Shown: positions 24,943 to 32,872, numbered from the stretch's first letter. The stretch: 34,437 nucleotides of DNA from Candidatus Methanomethylicaceae archaeon (GCA_015660995.1 JACTUC010000013.1:1-34437); one strand, 5' to 3'. Translations and numbers: made by a program. The notes: generated by a model from the letters alone, not told the origin.

Positions 24943-25698
24943 TTAATATTTACCGAGCTTAAAGAATTGGATCGCATTTCTAGTGGTGACTTCCATGACC
25001 GTTTCGACAGGAACCCTTTTGATTTCAGCGATCTTCCTGGCCGAATAGATCAGGTTGGCTGGCTCGTTTCGATCTCCCCTGACAGGTGCTAAGACCGGAG
25101 AGTCCGTCTCGAGCATCAGGGCTTCAAGGGGTAGATGCCTAACTAATTTCTGCTTCTGCTCCGAATAGACCACCGAAGTGGGAATAGAGAAGAAATATCC
25201 CTCCTTGACTGCCTTAAGGGCATCCCCAGCTTTGCCGTCAAATGCGTGCATCAGTACCCTGTCAGCACCTTCGGAGTAGAGCACCTCTAGAGCATGACGT
25301 CCGGCGCTCCGGGAATGGATCACCAGGGGGAGACCCATTGAACGGGCCAAGCAGATAGTTGTCCTAAAAAAGGACTCCTGGAGCTCCCTTTCAGCATGGT
25401 CTTTTATGTAATAATGATCAAGCCCGACCTCACCTATTCCTACCATTGTGAAGGAGCGCTGGTTGACAAGCCCATAGAACATTCGATACTCATAGGTGCT
25501 GAGTATGGTAGGGTCTAAGCCTACTGTTAATGAAATGCGATCAGGGTACAATCCGATAAGTTCCAGCGCTCTGGCGAACTCCCCAAGACCGGTCGTGGAC
25601 ATGATGACCCTTTCTACGCCCTGTGACTTTGCGCGATCTAGCACTTGATCGACGTCAGTGAAGGAAGAATCGGTCAAGTGGGCATGGACGTCGATCAA
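24943..25698 (-). CDS. tatD: TatD family metal-dependent hydrolase
   Basis: A 251-residue TIM-barrel hydrolase of the amidohydrolase superfamily. The metal ligands are His-5 and His-7 (DVHAHL), Glu-90 (GIGEVGLD), His-128 (VIHSR), His-151 (LMHAFDG) and Asp-199 (LETDSP). Relatives are 3'-5' exonucleases/DNases active in DNA repair. It is divergent from the sulfur-relay operon; a minus-strand AT box (TTTTATATTC near 25745-25754) may be its promoter. The start is the ATG at 25698, directly before the conserved first strand. Confidence 0.95.
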   Translation of the reverse strand: MIDVHAHLTDSSFTDVDQVLDRAKSQGVERVIMSTTGLGEFARALELIGLYPDRISLTVGLDPTILSTYEYRMFYGLVNQRSFTMVGIGEVGLDHYYIKDHAERELQESFFRTTICLARSMGLPLVIHSRSAGRHALEVLYSEGADRVLMHAFDGKAGDALKAVKEGYFFSIPTSVVYSEQKQKLVRHLPLEALMLETDSPVLAPVRGDRNEPANLIYSARKIAEIKRVPVETVMEVTTRNAIQFFKLGKY

Positions 25699-25755
25699 TG
25701 GCTCACCAAGTCACTCTCTGCGAAGCCAATGATAAACCCTTTCTGAATATAAAAC

Positions 25756-25765
25756 TTAATATATA
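25756..25765 (+). promoter_or_regulatory. TATA box of the tusA-dsrE-iscS-iscU operon
   Basis: TTAATATATA lies about 35 bases before the TTG start of the tusA-like gene. The transcript would begin just upstream of the GGTGGAG ribosome site. Confidence 0.5.
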
Positions 25766-25793
25766 ACAGAGTTATATTATTGGATGGTGGAGT

Positions 25794-26021
25794 TTGTTGG
25801 AGAAGGAGCTTGATCTGACGGGATTGTATTGCCCCATGCCCATCATGAGGACAAGGGAAGAGATAGACAAGGCCCAATTGGGCGACGTGCTCAAGGTCAA
25901 AGCAGACGACCCGGCCGCTGAGGAGGACCTGAAAAGGTGGGCGAGCAGGTCAGGGCAGGAGATTGTAGGGATAATGAAGGAAGGGGAAGTTATTACAGTA
26001 ACGATAAGGAGAGTGAAATAA
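25794..26021 (+). CDS. tusA: TusA-family sulfur carrier protein
   Basis: A 75-residue SirA/TusA-like sulfurtransferase. The cysteine of the CPMP motif (GLYCPMPIMRTREEID) carries the persulfide; the two-layer alpha/beta pattern with KVKADDPAAEEDLKRWA is typical. Two TTG codons, at 25794 and 25797, precede GAG AAG GAG; the second is better spaced from GGTGGAG (four bases), giving MEKELDLTG. An ATG at 25784 is in another frame. The stop overlaps the ATG of the DsrE-like gene (TAATG), so they are coupled. It probably hands sulfur between the DsrE-like protein and the IscS-like protein downstream. Confidence 0.94.
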   Translation: MLEKELDLTGLYCPMPIMRTREEIDKAQLGDVLKVKADDPAAEEDLKRWASRSGQEIVGIMKEGEVITVTIRRVK

Positions 26022-26404
26022 TGTCAAATATCGAGAAAGTTCAGAAGAAAAAAATACTGTATGTCCAGACTTCTGGAATCGACACGCCTGAGAGGCTCTA
26101 TGCGCCTTTCATACTGGCCATGACTGCAAAGGCGATGGATCTGGAGCCGGCAATATACTTCCTGATAAAGGGAGTTACGGTCCTCAAAAAGGGAGCAGTA
26201 GACAACATCAAACTAGGGGGCTTCCCCACAGTGAAGGAGGTCATGGATCAGGCGATCAAAGCGGGCGTCAAGATCTATGCTTGCACGCAGAGCTGCGAGA
26301 TGATAGGTATGCCCAAAGGGGACCTTATTGAAGGCATCACTGTCGCAGGGGCGGCAACTGTGAACGATCTGGTTTTAGAGGCGGACGGCGTACTATACTT
26401 CTAG
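26021..26404 (+). CDS. DsrE/DsrF-like family protein
   Basis: A 127-residue cytosolic protein of the DsrE-like sulfur-transfer superfamily. It has the N-terminal strand KKILYVQTSGIDTPERLYAP, and the family cysteine in IYACTQSCEMIGM (two cysteines, about residues 86 and 90), ending with the DLVLEADGVLYF strand. Proteins of this family accept or donate persulfide and often pair with TusA. A strong AAGGAGAG lies seven bases before the ATG at 26021. It is followed after 12 bases by the iscS-like gene. No heme or membrane motif is present. Confidence 0.92.
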   Translation: MSNIEKVQKKKILYVQTSGIDTPERLYAPFILAMTAKAMDLEPAIYFLIKGVTVLKKGAVDNIKLGGFPTVKEVMDQAIKAGVKIYACTQSCEMIGMPKGDLIEGITVAGAATVNDLVLEADGVLYF

Positions 26405-26416
26405 GGAGATACGGAA

Positions 26417-27592
26417 ATGTCGGAAGTCGTTTATTTAGACTACGCGTCGTCATCGCGCGTTGATCCGAGGGTGGCAGAAGCCATGCTACCTTACTTCAAG
26501 GAGCTTTATGGCAACCCTTCCTCGCCTCACGCCCTTGGGACAAGGATGAAGGGCGCACTGGAGGAGTCGAGGGCCAAGGTTGCCTGGCTGATAAACGCTG
26601 AGAAGCCATCTGAGGTCATATTCACATCTGGCGCAACGGAGAGCACCAACATGCTGCTGAGAGGTGCAGCGTTCAGGAGCAGAGAGAAGGGGAACCACAT
26701 TGTGGCTTCAAAGATAGAGCACATCTCGGTACTTAACACGCTGAAGTACCTGAGCAAGAGTGGCTTTGAGGTCACCTATCTTCCGGTTGACAGCACAGGT
26801 ATCCTCGATCTGGAGGCGCTGAAGGCGTCGGTCACCGATAAGACTGTGCTGGTCACAGTAGGCTATGCGAACAACGAGGTCGGAACGATTCAACCGGTGA
26901 AGGAGATAGCTGAGATAGTCCACTCGAAGAGAGCCCTCTTCCACTCTGACGCTACCCCGGCTGTGGGAAAGATCCCAGTCGACGCGCAGAAGGACGGAAT
27001 AGACATCATGACAATCTCTTCATGGGACATGTATGGTCCGTACGGGATCGGTGCAGCCTACGTGAAGAAGGGAAGTAGGATGGAGCCTCTGATCCTTGGC
27101 GGCGGGCAGGAGTTTGGGATGAGGTCCGGGACAGAGAATGTGGCCGGAGCGGTTGGGATGGGGAAAGCCTCAGAGCTTGCAAAGTTGGAGATGGCGGGCG
27201 ACGCCGAGAGGATAGCAGCGATCAGGGACAAGATGGTAAGCAGGATACTCAGCGAAGTCCCCTACTCCTTCCTGAACGGCCACCCAACGAAGAGACTCCC
27301 CAACAACGCTAGCATAAGGTTCAACTACGTAGAGGGCGAGTCAATGGTGCTGACACTGGACATGGAAGGGATAATAGTCTCGAGCGGTTCAGCGTGTTCA
27401 TCGAAGACGCTGGAGCCATCGCATGTGCTCATCGCGATGGGAATCCCGCATGTGGAAGCCCAGGGATCGCTTCTCATGGCGCTAGGCAGGTTCAGCAAGC
27501 CTGATGATGGAGACAGGGTGGCAGATGTGCTGCCAAGGATAGTTAAGGGACTGAGGCAGATGTCCCCCATCGCACCACCGGAGGTGAGATGA
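26417..27592 (+). CDS. iscS: IscS/NifS-like protein lacking the PLP lysine (Asp variant)
   Basis: A 391-residue cysteine desulfurase homolog. It keeps His-102 (SKIEHISV), the NNEVG motif, Asp-178 (HSDAT) and the persulfide cysteine Cys-327 in SSGSACSSKTLEPSHVL. However, the normal SGHK before YGPKG reads SSWD before YGPYG: the Schiff-base lysine is Asp-204 (GAC at 27026-27028) and the histidine before it is Trp-203. Gln of the DATQ motif is also Pro-181, and the usual SIRFS segment near the C terminus reads SLLMA. I recall that Archaeoglobus fulgidus IscS has the same Lys-to-Asp change and that its cysteine can help ligate a cluster on IscU. The frame is intact and is followed directly by iscU, so it is a maintained gene, not a decaying one. 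Confidence 0.95.
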   Translation: MSEVVYLDYASSSRVDPRVAEAMLPYFKELYGNPSSPHALGTRMKGALEESRAKVAWLINAEKPSEVIFTSGATESTNMLLRGAAFRSREKGNHIVASKIEHISVLNTLKYLSKSGFEVTYLPVDSTGILDLEALKASVTDKTVLVTVGYANNEVGTIQPVKEIAEIVHSKRALFHSDATPAVGKIPVDAQKDGIDIMTISSWDMYGPYGIGAAYVKKGSRMEPLILGGGQEFGMRSGTENVAGAVGMGKASELAKLEMAGDAERIAAIRDKMVSRILSEVPYSFLNGHPTKRLPNNASIRFNYVEGESMVLTLDMEGIIVSSGSACSSKTLEPSHVLIAMGIPHVEAQGSLLMALGRFSKPDDGDRVADVLPRIVKGLRQMSPIAPPEVR

Positions 27593-28024
27593 ATGGGCAT
27601 GTACTCGGAAAAGGTGATGGACCACTTCAGGCACCCGAGGAACGTCGGCGAGATACCTGACGCTGACGGCATAGGCAAGGTTGGCAACCCAGTCTGCGGC
27701 GACCTTATGTGGATCTACATAAAGGTCAAGGATGGCAGGCTTGAGGATGTCAAGTTCAAGACCTTCGGGTGCGGCGCTGCTATTGCAACGAGCAGCATGA
27801 TAACGGAGATAGCGCGGGGAAAGACTATCGATGAGGCGCTTAAGATCTCACGGCAGGACGTCGCAGATTCGTTGGACGGACTGCCGCCGATCAAGATGCA
27901 CTGCTCCAACTTGGCATCTGATGGCCTAAAAGCGGCGATTCTTGACTACATGAAGAAGAATAACATAAAGCCACCAGACTGGGTGAAGATCGAGTCCGAG
28001 ACAGAGGAGAAGTGCGATACGTAA
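27593..28024 (+). CDS. iscU: Fe-S cluster assembly scaffold IscU
   Basis: A 143-residue scaffold protein on which [2Fe-2S] and [4Fe-4S] clusters are built. All ligand motifs are present: Cys-35 and Asp-37 in NPVCGD, Cys-60 in FGCGAAIA, and Cys-104 in PPIKMHCSNLA with the preceding Lys-101. The length and the N-terminal YSEKVMDHFRHPRNVGE are typical. The ATG lies immediately after the iscS stop, with GAGGTGA five bases before it. The C-terminal tail (WVKIESETEEKCDT) is somewhat longer than in bacterial IscU and holds an extra cysteine. It is the last gene of the tusA operon. Confidence 0.97.
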   Translation: MGMYSEKVMDHFRHPRNVGEIPDADGIGKVGNPVCGDLMWIYIKVKDGRLEDVKFKTFGCGAAIATSSMITEIARGKTIDEALKISRQDVADSLDGLPPIKMHCSNLASDGLKAAILDYMKKNNIKPPDWVKIESETEEKCDT

Positions 28025-28031
28025 CACTCCA

Positions 28032-28071
28032 TTCCTCTTTTTTCAAATTGCACCGTGTAAAAAAAAAGGAA
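28032..28071. terminator. Bidirectional terminator between iscU and psmA
   Basis: TTCCTCTTTTTT (28032-28043) can pair with AAAAAAAAGGAA (28060-28071) with one mismatch, around a 16-base loop. Each strand ends in a U-run, which suits the two convergent operons. Confidence 0.6.
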
Positions 28072-28075
28072 AATT

Positions 28076-28768
28076 TTAGCTTGGGTAGAGTTTCAGTGCC
28101 TCGTCCAGGCTCATCTTCTTAAATTTGGGCCCTTCCGCGATGCCTATCTCCACGGGGCTATCCTTCTCTTCTGCCTTGGAAAGCGCCTTCATGGCGAGGT
28201 CCAATGCCTGTCTTATGCTAAGGTCAAGCTTATACTCCGACCTGAGCATATCAGTTGCTTCTTGGCTGTTCTTGCCGATGGCCACCGCTTTGCCACTCAG
28301 TATGAGCCCCCTCGGGTCAAGAAGGAAGACGTGCCTGCCTGCTTTGTCGCTGCCTATCAGGATGAGCGCAGCACCTAGTGGTCGAACACCACCGTACCTC
28401 GTGAACTCATACATGAACTTGCCGATGTGGTTGACTACAGATTTTACGTCTATTGGGTCTTCGAATACGAGCCTGTGCCTCTGTGCCTGTATTCTAGCCT
28501 GGTCTATCAGCAGATTGATGTCGCCTGTGAAGCCCGCGCCTGCAGCGCCGATGTTCTCGTCGATCATATGTATCTTCTCGATCGGGTCAAGGAGAGGATC
28601 CGTGTCCTTTGTTCGTGTCACGCAGACCGCAAAGTCCTTTCCCCGTATTGCAACGACCAAAGAGCCGTACTTGACTGCTTCCGAGGCATACTCCACCTGG
28701 AGCAGCCTGCCGTCAGGCGTGTACATCACTATTGCCCTGTCGTATCCCATCTCTCTTGAAGACATCAT
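28076..28768 (-). CDS. psmA: Proteasome alpha subunit
   Basis: Structural outer-ring subunit of the 20S proteasome, 230 residues. It shows the alpha signature GYDRAIVMYTPDGRLLQVEYA at the N terminus (gate region and H0 helix), then YGSLVVAIRGKDFAV and the conserved alpha/beta sandwich. There is no catalytic threonine, as expected. The frame is open to 28795, inside psmB, but the ATG at 28768 overlaps the psmB stop by one base (TAATG) and has GGGGGTG seven bases before it, so it is preferred. The next codon is also ATG (28765). The beta subunit comes first in the operon. Confidence 0.97.
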   Translation of the reverse strand: MMSSREMGYDRAIVMYTPDGRLLQVEYASEAVKYGSLVVAIRGKDFAVCVTRTKDTDPLLDPIEKIHMIDENIGAAGAGFTGDINLLIDQARIQAQRHRLVFEDPIDVKSVVNHIGKFMYEFTRYGGVRPLGAALILIGSDKAGRHVFLLDPRGLILSGKAVAIGKNSQEATDMLRSEYKLDLSIRQALDLAMKALSKAEEKDSPVEIGIAEGPKFKKMSLDEALKLYPS

Positions 28769-29358
28769 TACTGGGCACCCCCGAAATCGCGCCACTCGAC
28801 GCCTTTTTCATCAATCATAAGCACCTGTATCCCGTTGCCTGAGTTTGGATCCCTCTCCATTGCTGCCTTGACTGCCTTGGCTGCCAAGTCCGCGGCTTCG
28901 GCCGTGGAGAGTCCATCCTTGTAGCTTGCCTCCAAGACACCGAAAGCCATGGGGGATCCTGATCCTGAGGATGTGAACTTCTCTTCGGTGACTGCACCGC
29001 TTATGTCAGCCTCGAAGAGCTGCGGGCCTGTGTCGTCGACGCCAGCTACGAGCATCTCGGTTATGAACGGGGTATAGCTGCGCATGCCCGAGTACAAAAT
29101 GTTGGAGAGCAGCTTTGCTGCTTCCTTGACGGAGAGAGGAAAGCTTCTCTCGAATTCCATCAGCTTTGCCTCCGCCTTAACGAGGTTTATGAGGTAGTTG
29201 GCGTCTGAAAGCTGTCCAGCGATCGCGACTGCTTTCGTGTCATCAAGCATGTAGATCTTCTTGACCGCTTTTGAGCCTATCATGCCGCCCTTGCTCGCCC
29301 TTCTGTCCGAGGCAAGGACGATGCCATTAGCGCACTTTATGCCGACTGTTGTTGTCAT
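28768..29358 (-). CDS. psmB: Proteasome beta subunit
   Basis: Catalytic inner-ring subunit of the 20S proteasome. The active-site Thr-1 is the first threonine of TTTVGIK; Asp-17 lies in SDRRAS, Lys-33 in SKAVKKIYMLDD and the supporting serine in SSGSGSPMAFG. The ATG at 29358 directly precedes the threonine, giving 196 residues and no real propeptide, so removal of Met would expose Thr-1. A GTG at 29367 would add only Met-Glu-Ile. The gene lies between a winged-helix gene and psmA on the same strand. Confidence 0.96.
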   Translation of the reverse strand: MTTTVGIKCANGIVLASDRRASKGGMIGSKAVKKIYMLDDTKAVAIAGQLSDANYLINLVKAEAKLMEFERSFPLSVKEAAKLLSNILYSGMRSYTPFITEMLVAGVDDTGPQLFEADISGAVTEEKFTSSGSGSPMAFGVLEASYKDGLSTAEAADLAAKAVKAAMERDPNSGNGIQVLMIDEKGVEWRDFGGAQ

Positions 29359-29430
29359 AATTTCCACTGATGTACAGTGCGCCGCCGTCAGTATTATTGA
29401 CCAAGAAGAACTCTACCGAGTCACATCAGC

Positions 29431-29982
29431 TTAGCTGTCCTGGCCTAAGCGAGTGTAGAGGGCGTTCGCCACCTTCGCGTGGAGCCTCAGCGCAACCTCC
29501 CTTGCCCTGGACTCCTCTTCAGGCGGGAAGGAGATCAGCGATACTTCCAGCGTACGATCTTTGAACGATGCGCTAATCTGGATCTCGCCGTCGTCGGTAA
29601 CCCACTTCAGATCACAACCTTGGGGCGTGGGCGAGCTTCCAAGCCAACGCATTCCGCTGAACCACTTGCCCTTGAGTGCGATTGGCGCCGTTGCCAGGTC
29701 CACGTCATTGGGCAGGTACGATGATCCAACAACCAGGGCTTGGTTTGCCAGTGAGGCGGCGCCGGTGACCTTTATGCCCTTCTTTGTGATAGTGTAGCCC
29801 TCGCCGGTCTTGCCTACCATCCCCGTGGTCACCAGCCGGTTAAGGCTGCGGGACAGCTTCTCCTGATGCACCTTGAGGCTCCTCTTCATTCCCTGGAAGC
29901 TGAAGCTCGTCTCAGAGCTAGATGACAAGAACTGCATCACCTTAGCGTCAACTTCACCAAAGTACTGGTAATCCCTCTGCAA
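29431..29982 (-). CDS. Winged-helix DNA-binding protein upstream of psmB
   Basis: A 183-residue protein that I cannot name. Residues 10-75 form a likely winged helix (KVMQFLSS, SFQGMKRSLKVHQEKLSRSLNRLVTTGMVGKTGEGYTITKKG), with the recognition helix around EKLSRSLNRLVTTG. Residues 80-175 are a beta-rich domain (GKWFSGMRWLGSS, DDGEIQISASFKDRTLEVSLISF) and a C-terminal helix, perhaps for ligand binding or dimer formation. The start is TTG at 29982, eight bases after GGAAGG. It is 73 bases upstream of psmB on the same strand, and diverges from the metallo-beta-lactamase-fold gene. It may regulate itself and the proteasome genes, but nothing in the sequence proves it. Confidence 0.85.
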   Translation of the reverse strand: MQRDYQYFGEVDAKVMQFLSSSSETSFSFQGMKRSLKVHQEKLSRSLNRLVTTGMVGKTGEGYTITKKGIKVTGAASLANQALVVGSSYLPNDVDLATAPIALKGKWFSGMRWLGSSPTPQGCDLKWVTDDGEIQISASFKDRTLEVSLISFPPEEESRAREVALRLHAKVANALYTRLGQDS

Positions 29983-30028
29983 GGCAAAGACCTTCCATAT
30001 ATTTCATAGCGATATAATCTAGAGCGTA

Positions 30029-30038
30029 ATATATAGTT
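30029..30038 (+). promoter_or_regulatory. TATA box of the MBL-fold gene
   Basis: TAATATATAG lies 68 bases before the ATG at 30106, leaving a leader of about 40 bases with GAGGGGG as ribosome site. On the other strand, ATTATATCG near 30010-30018 may serve the winged-helix gene. Confidence 0.45.
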
Positions 30039-30105
30039 TTTGTTCCTGGAGAAGGGACTGGGAACGGATATATCTTCGGTCAGACTACTCAAGAGGGGGT
30101 CTCAA

Positions 30106-31017
30106 ATGCAGGTAAGCGGATTTTCCGTGCCATTCCCGAGCGAGTGGGGGCGTGGCGAGTCCACCAACGCCTATATATTGAAGGGGAAGATGACGGCGCT
30201 TGTCGATGCTGGGCTGGACAGCCCCAACAACAGGGAGTACATCAAGGGGCAGCTGAAGAAGTTGAGCTCTTGGAAGGTAGACCTCCTGCTGATAACCCAC
30301 GGGCACATCGACCACTTCGGGCTTGCATCCTACATACAGGGCGAAACCGGCGCGGAGATCTACATACACGAGGACGATTCCCCCGCGCTCAAGAATTACA
30401 GGAAGGCGCTGACCTGGCTGGACGAGGTCTACGCACTGGCCATAGAAGGAGGCTTCAGCGACATCGATCTCAGGGAGGCGAGGATCAGGCAGTCCGTGGC
30501 GCTGGATATCATGGGTGTGCCGAAGGACTTCAAGACCTTCAGGAAGCTGGAGCTAGACATGGGCGACCAGAAGCTGAGCACGATCCACCTGCCCGGGCAC
30601 ACGCCAGGTTCCGTCGGGTATGTGCTGGGCGAAATTGTATTTTCGGGGGATGTGGCGCTGGACGGATCCACCGTCGTTGGCGACCTCAGGGGCGAGCTGG
30701 AATCGATACAGAAGCTCAAGACCTTCAGGGAAGTCTACACTGGTCACAGGAGGACACCTATCAATGCGATGGACCTCGAAGCGCTTGAGGCACACATCGC
30801 ACAGCGACTGGAGGAGGTGCTCAGGGTTACCAGGGAAGGGAAGACGCTGAGGGAAATCGTCAGCGCGATCTACCCCGCGAGCATGATGCTGGAGGAAAAC
30901 TTCATCAGAAAGATCATTCCGATAAGGCAAGTAGTATCCTATCTGAGGTATCTTGAGGAAGAGGGGTACATCGTCAAGAATGGGGCTATATGGCGCTCTT
31001 TCAAGGAGCACCTCTAG
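30106..31017 (+). CDS. Metallo-beta-lactamase-fold hydrolase with C-terminal winged helix
   Basis: A 303-residue cytosolic zinc hydrolase. The metal site is complete: THGHIDH (His-65, His-67, Asp-69, His-70), His-165 in LPGHTPGS, Asp-182 in FSGDVAL and His-214 in YTGH. The last 90 residues form a small winged-helix-like domain (REIVSAIYP...RQVVSYLRYLEEEGYIVKNGAIWR), the arrangement seen in LACTB2-like and related MBL proteins. The substrate may be RNA, a thioester or another compound; this cannot be decided. The ATG at 30106 follows GAGGGGG by about seven bases. The frame is open upstream to a TTG at 30040, but those 22 residues lie before the family N terminus. Confidence 0.92.
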   Translation: MQVSGFSVPFPSEWGRGESTNAYILKGKMTALVDAGLDSPNNREYIKGQLKKLSSWKVDLLLITHGHIDHFGLASYIQGETGAEIYIHEDDSPALKNYRKALTWLDEVYALAIEGGFSDIDLREARIRQSVALDIMGVPKDFKTFRKLELDMGDQKLSTIHLPGHTPGSVGYVLGEIVFSGDVALDGSTVVGDLRGELESIQKLKTFREVYTGHRRTPINAMDLEALEAHIAQRLEEVLRVTREGKTLREIVSAIYPASMMLEENFIRKIIPIRQVVSYLRYLEEEGYIVKNGAIWRSFKEHL

Positions 31018-31034
31018 ATTGGAAAAACGTGCGT

Positions 31035-32783
31035 TTATGCGCGCACGATTTTTATGAGAGCGGGGATCACCAGTGCTATTGCAAAGCACGCGCCCATCAC
31101 GAAGGCTCCCCACGCGAAGATGAAGTAGCCACCTGAGACGCTGATCAGGGGGGTTAGCCAGAGGTAAAGGCCAATCGCGGTCACTGCGAGAACAAGGCCA
31201 CCGATCCACATCCTGATCGCGAACCCAGCGAGGGCGACCAAGAGACCTATGAACAGGACATAGACGGGCAGCATATCGACAGCATATCTATCCCATAGTT
31301 GCATCAGGCTCATAGTAGCCCTACCGGGTATTTCGACCCAAGGTAATGTTATAGACATGGCAGCGACGAACCAGATTATTATCCCAAGCGCGAAGAGAAT
31401 GGAACCTCTCACATCGCTGGATATGTAGGCGGATATATCCGCCCTCAAATTTGATGCTAGCACGATGATTACAAGGACGAGGAAGATTACGAGGATGAAG
31501 AAGTACGAAGAGATCGTCTGTATCTGGTAGACTGGCGATGTTGAGACAATCGTGCCGTTGACTTCTGCAGCAGTGTAGTACTCGATGTTGGTCGGGATCG
31601 GCAGGAGCGGAACGTTCTCGCCCCGGCTGAGGTTGGTCTCAGCCCAGAGGGCGCCAGGGACAGAATACCTGTAGAAGAGAGAGGTGCTGTAATTATCGCT
31701 TAGTGGCACTGAGACGTTAACTGACGTATAGAAGTTGATGACCTCTGCACTTGGGACTGTTTGGGCGGGCAGAGACTGGCCAGTGCCCTTGAGGTAGTGA
31801 TCCAGCCACAAAACACTTGAATTAATCCAGTCCTGGGCAAATGCATGCCCTAGGTTGGGGATCAAGTCGAGGGCCTTCTCAGACGGGATGATCGAGTATG
31901 TCCTGTTGACTGCCTCCAAGAAGAAGAACTCGTCGTTGGTCCCTATGAGCATCAGGGTCGGTACCTTCAGCTCCCCTGCATAGGCCCTGCAGTCAAAGTA
32001 CATCCCAAAGTCCTTGACCAGGGGGTCACTTATGCTCGCGTTAAGGGGTATCACAAAATTAGCGAAGCTTCCTTCCTGTACAATCTCATCGAAATAGCCA
32101 GCAGCTACCACGGGGATGGCGACCTTGACGCGGTTGTCGATCGCAGAGAGTATGAACGTCGTTACACCGCCCATGGAAGCACCTGTCACAGCTATTGCGC
32201 TTCCATTCACCCCATTGAGCTGGGAGAGAACGGTTATTGCCGTCGATGCAGCGATAACGTTTTGATAATAATAGGAGCTGTACGGGCCATTTGAGAAGTC
32301 AACATTGTTGGCGTCCGTGCATTCTGGACCAGTTGAATTGCCGCATCCGGGCGAGTCCATCGCCAGCACCGCGTATCCATTGGATGCCAGCTTCTCACCG
32401 TAGCCAAGCATATCTTCCGCAGAGCCATTTGTCCCGTGCAGGAGCAACACGCCAGGGATTTCTGCCGTCGGCAGCGCGTTCGGTGTGTAAGGCTCGACAA
32501 ATATGGAATGGATCCGCGCTATGGAGCCGTTGTTGTATAGGGAGCTATCAAACCATATGTCGTAGATAGTAAGCAGGTTCCCGCCGATCGTGATGTTCCC
32601 CCTGTAACTAGATGTAAGGTTCAGAGGCGGATAGTTCTGGTTCAGGTCCCAGAATGTCGTATTGAAAGTTGTCAAAATTGGCTGGGGCGCGCTGTACCAG
32701 CCCCCGCTTAGTGAAACGTATGAGAAGAAGGCGGTCGCAATAAGGATGAGACCCGCAATTTCGATAAAGTGAAGCTTGTTCAT
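31035..32783 (-). CDS. Membrane-anchored alpha/beta hydrolase with C-terminal membrane domain
   Basis: A 582-residue protein with a signal-anchor helix (residues 6-26), an extracellular alpha/beta hydrolase domain (about 60-335), and about five membrane helices at the C terminus (about 425-580). The catalytic triad is visible: Ser-203 in the nucleophile elbow GASMGG, Asp-284 in IGTNDEFF and His-313 in LGHAF; LLLHGTNG (114-121) supplies the oxyanion hole. The domain is close to dienelactone-hydrolase and acyl-peptidase-like enzymes. Many Asn-X-Ser/Thr sites in the outer part fit an S-layer side location. A likely role is scavenging of an external ester or peptide, but the substrate is unknown. 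A minus-strand TATA (CTATATATTA near 32818-32828) sits about 40 bases before the ATG. Confidence 0.92.
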   Translation of the reverse strand: MNKLHFIEIAGLILIATAFFSYVSLSGGWYSAPQPILTTFNTTFWDLNQNYPPLNLTSSYRGNITIGGNLLTIYDIWFDSSLYNNGSIARIHSIFVEPYTPNALPTAEIPGVLLLHGTNGSAEDMLGYGEKLASNGYAVLAMDSPGCGNSTGPECTDANNVDFSNGPYSSYYYQNVIAASTAITVLSQLNGVNGSAIAVTGASMGGVTTFILSAIDNRVKVAIPVVAAGYFDEIVQEGSFANFVIPLNASISDPLVKDFGMYFDCRAYAGELKVPTLMLIGTNDEFFFLEAVNRTYSIIPSEKALDLIPNLGHAFAQDWINSSVLWLDHYLKGTGQSLPAQTVPSAEVINFYTSVNVSVPLSDNYSTSLFYRYSVPGALWAETNLSRGENVPLLPIPTNIEYYTAAEVNGTIVSTSPVYQIQTISSYFFILVIFLVLVIIVLASNLRADISAYISSDVRGSILFALGIIIWFVAAMSITLPWVEIPGRATMSLMQLWDRYAVDMLPVYVLFIGLLVALAGFAIRMWIGGLVLAVTAIGLYLWLTPLISVSGGYFIFAWGAFVMGACFAIALVIPALIKIVRA

Positions 32784-32864
32784 ATTGGCATCAAGCGATC
32801 TAGGTCTATCCCTTTCATAATATATAGTATTTTCGAAGCTAGATGCGCGTAGCCAGGCAATTAG

Positions 32865-32872
32865 TTTTAAAA
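32865..32872 (+). promoter_or_regulatory. TATA box of the Lrp/AsnC gene
   Basis: TTTTAAAA is centred 30 bases before the ATG at 32898, which places the transcription start at or just before the start codon. No ribosome site is seen there, so the message is probably leaderless. Confidence 0.55.
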
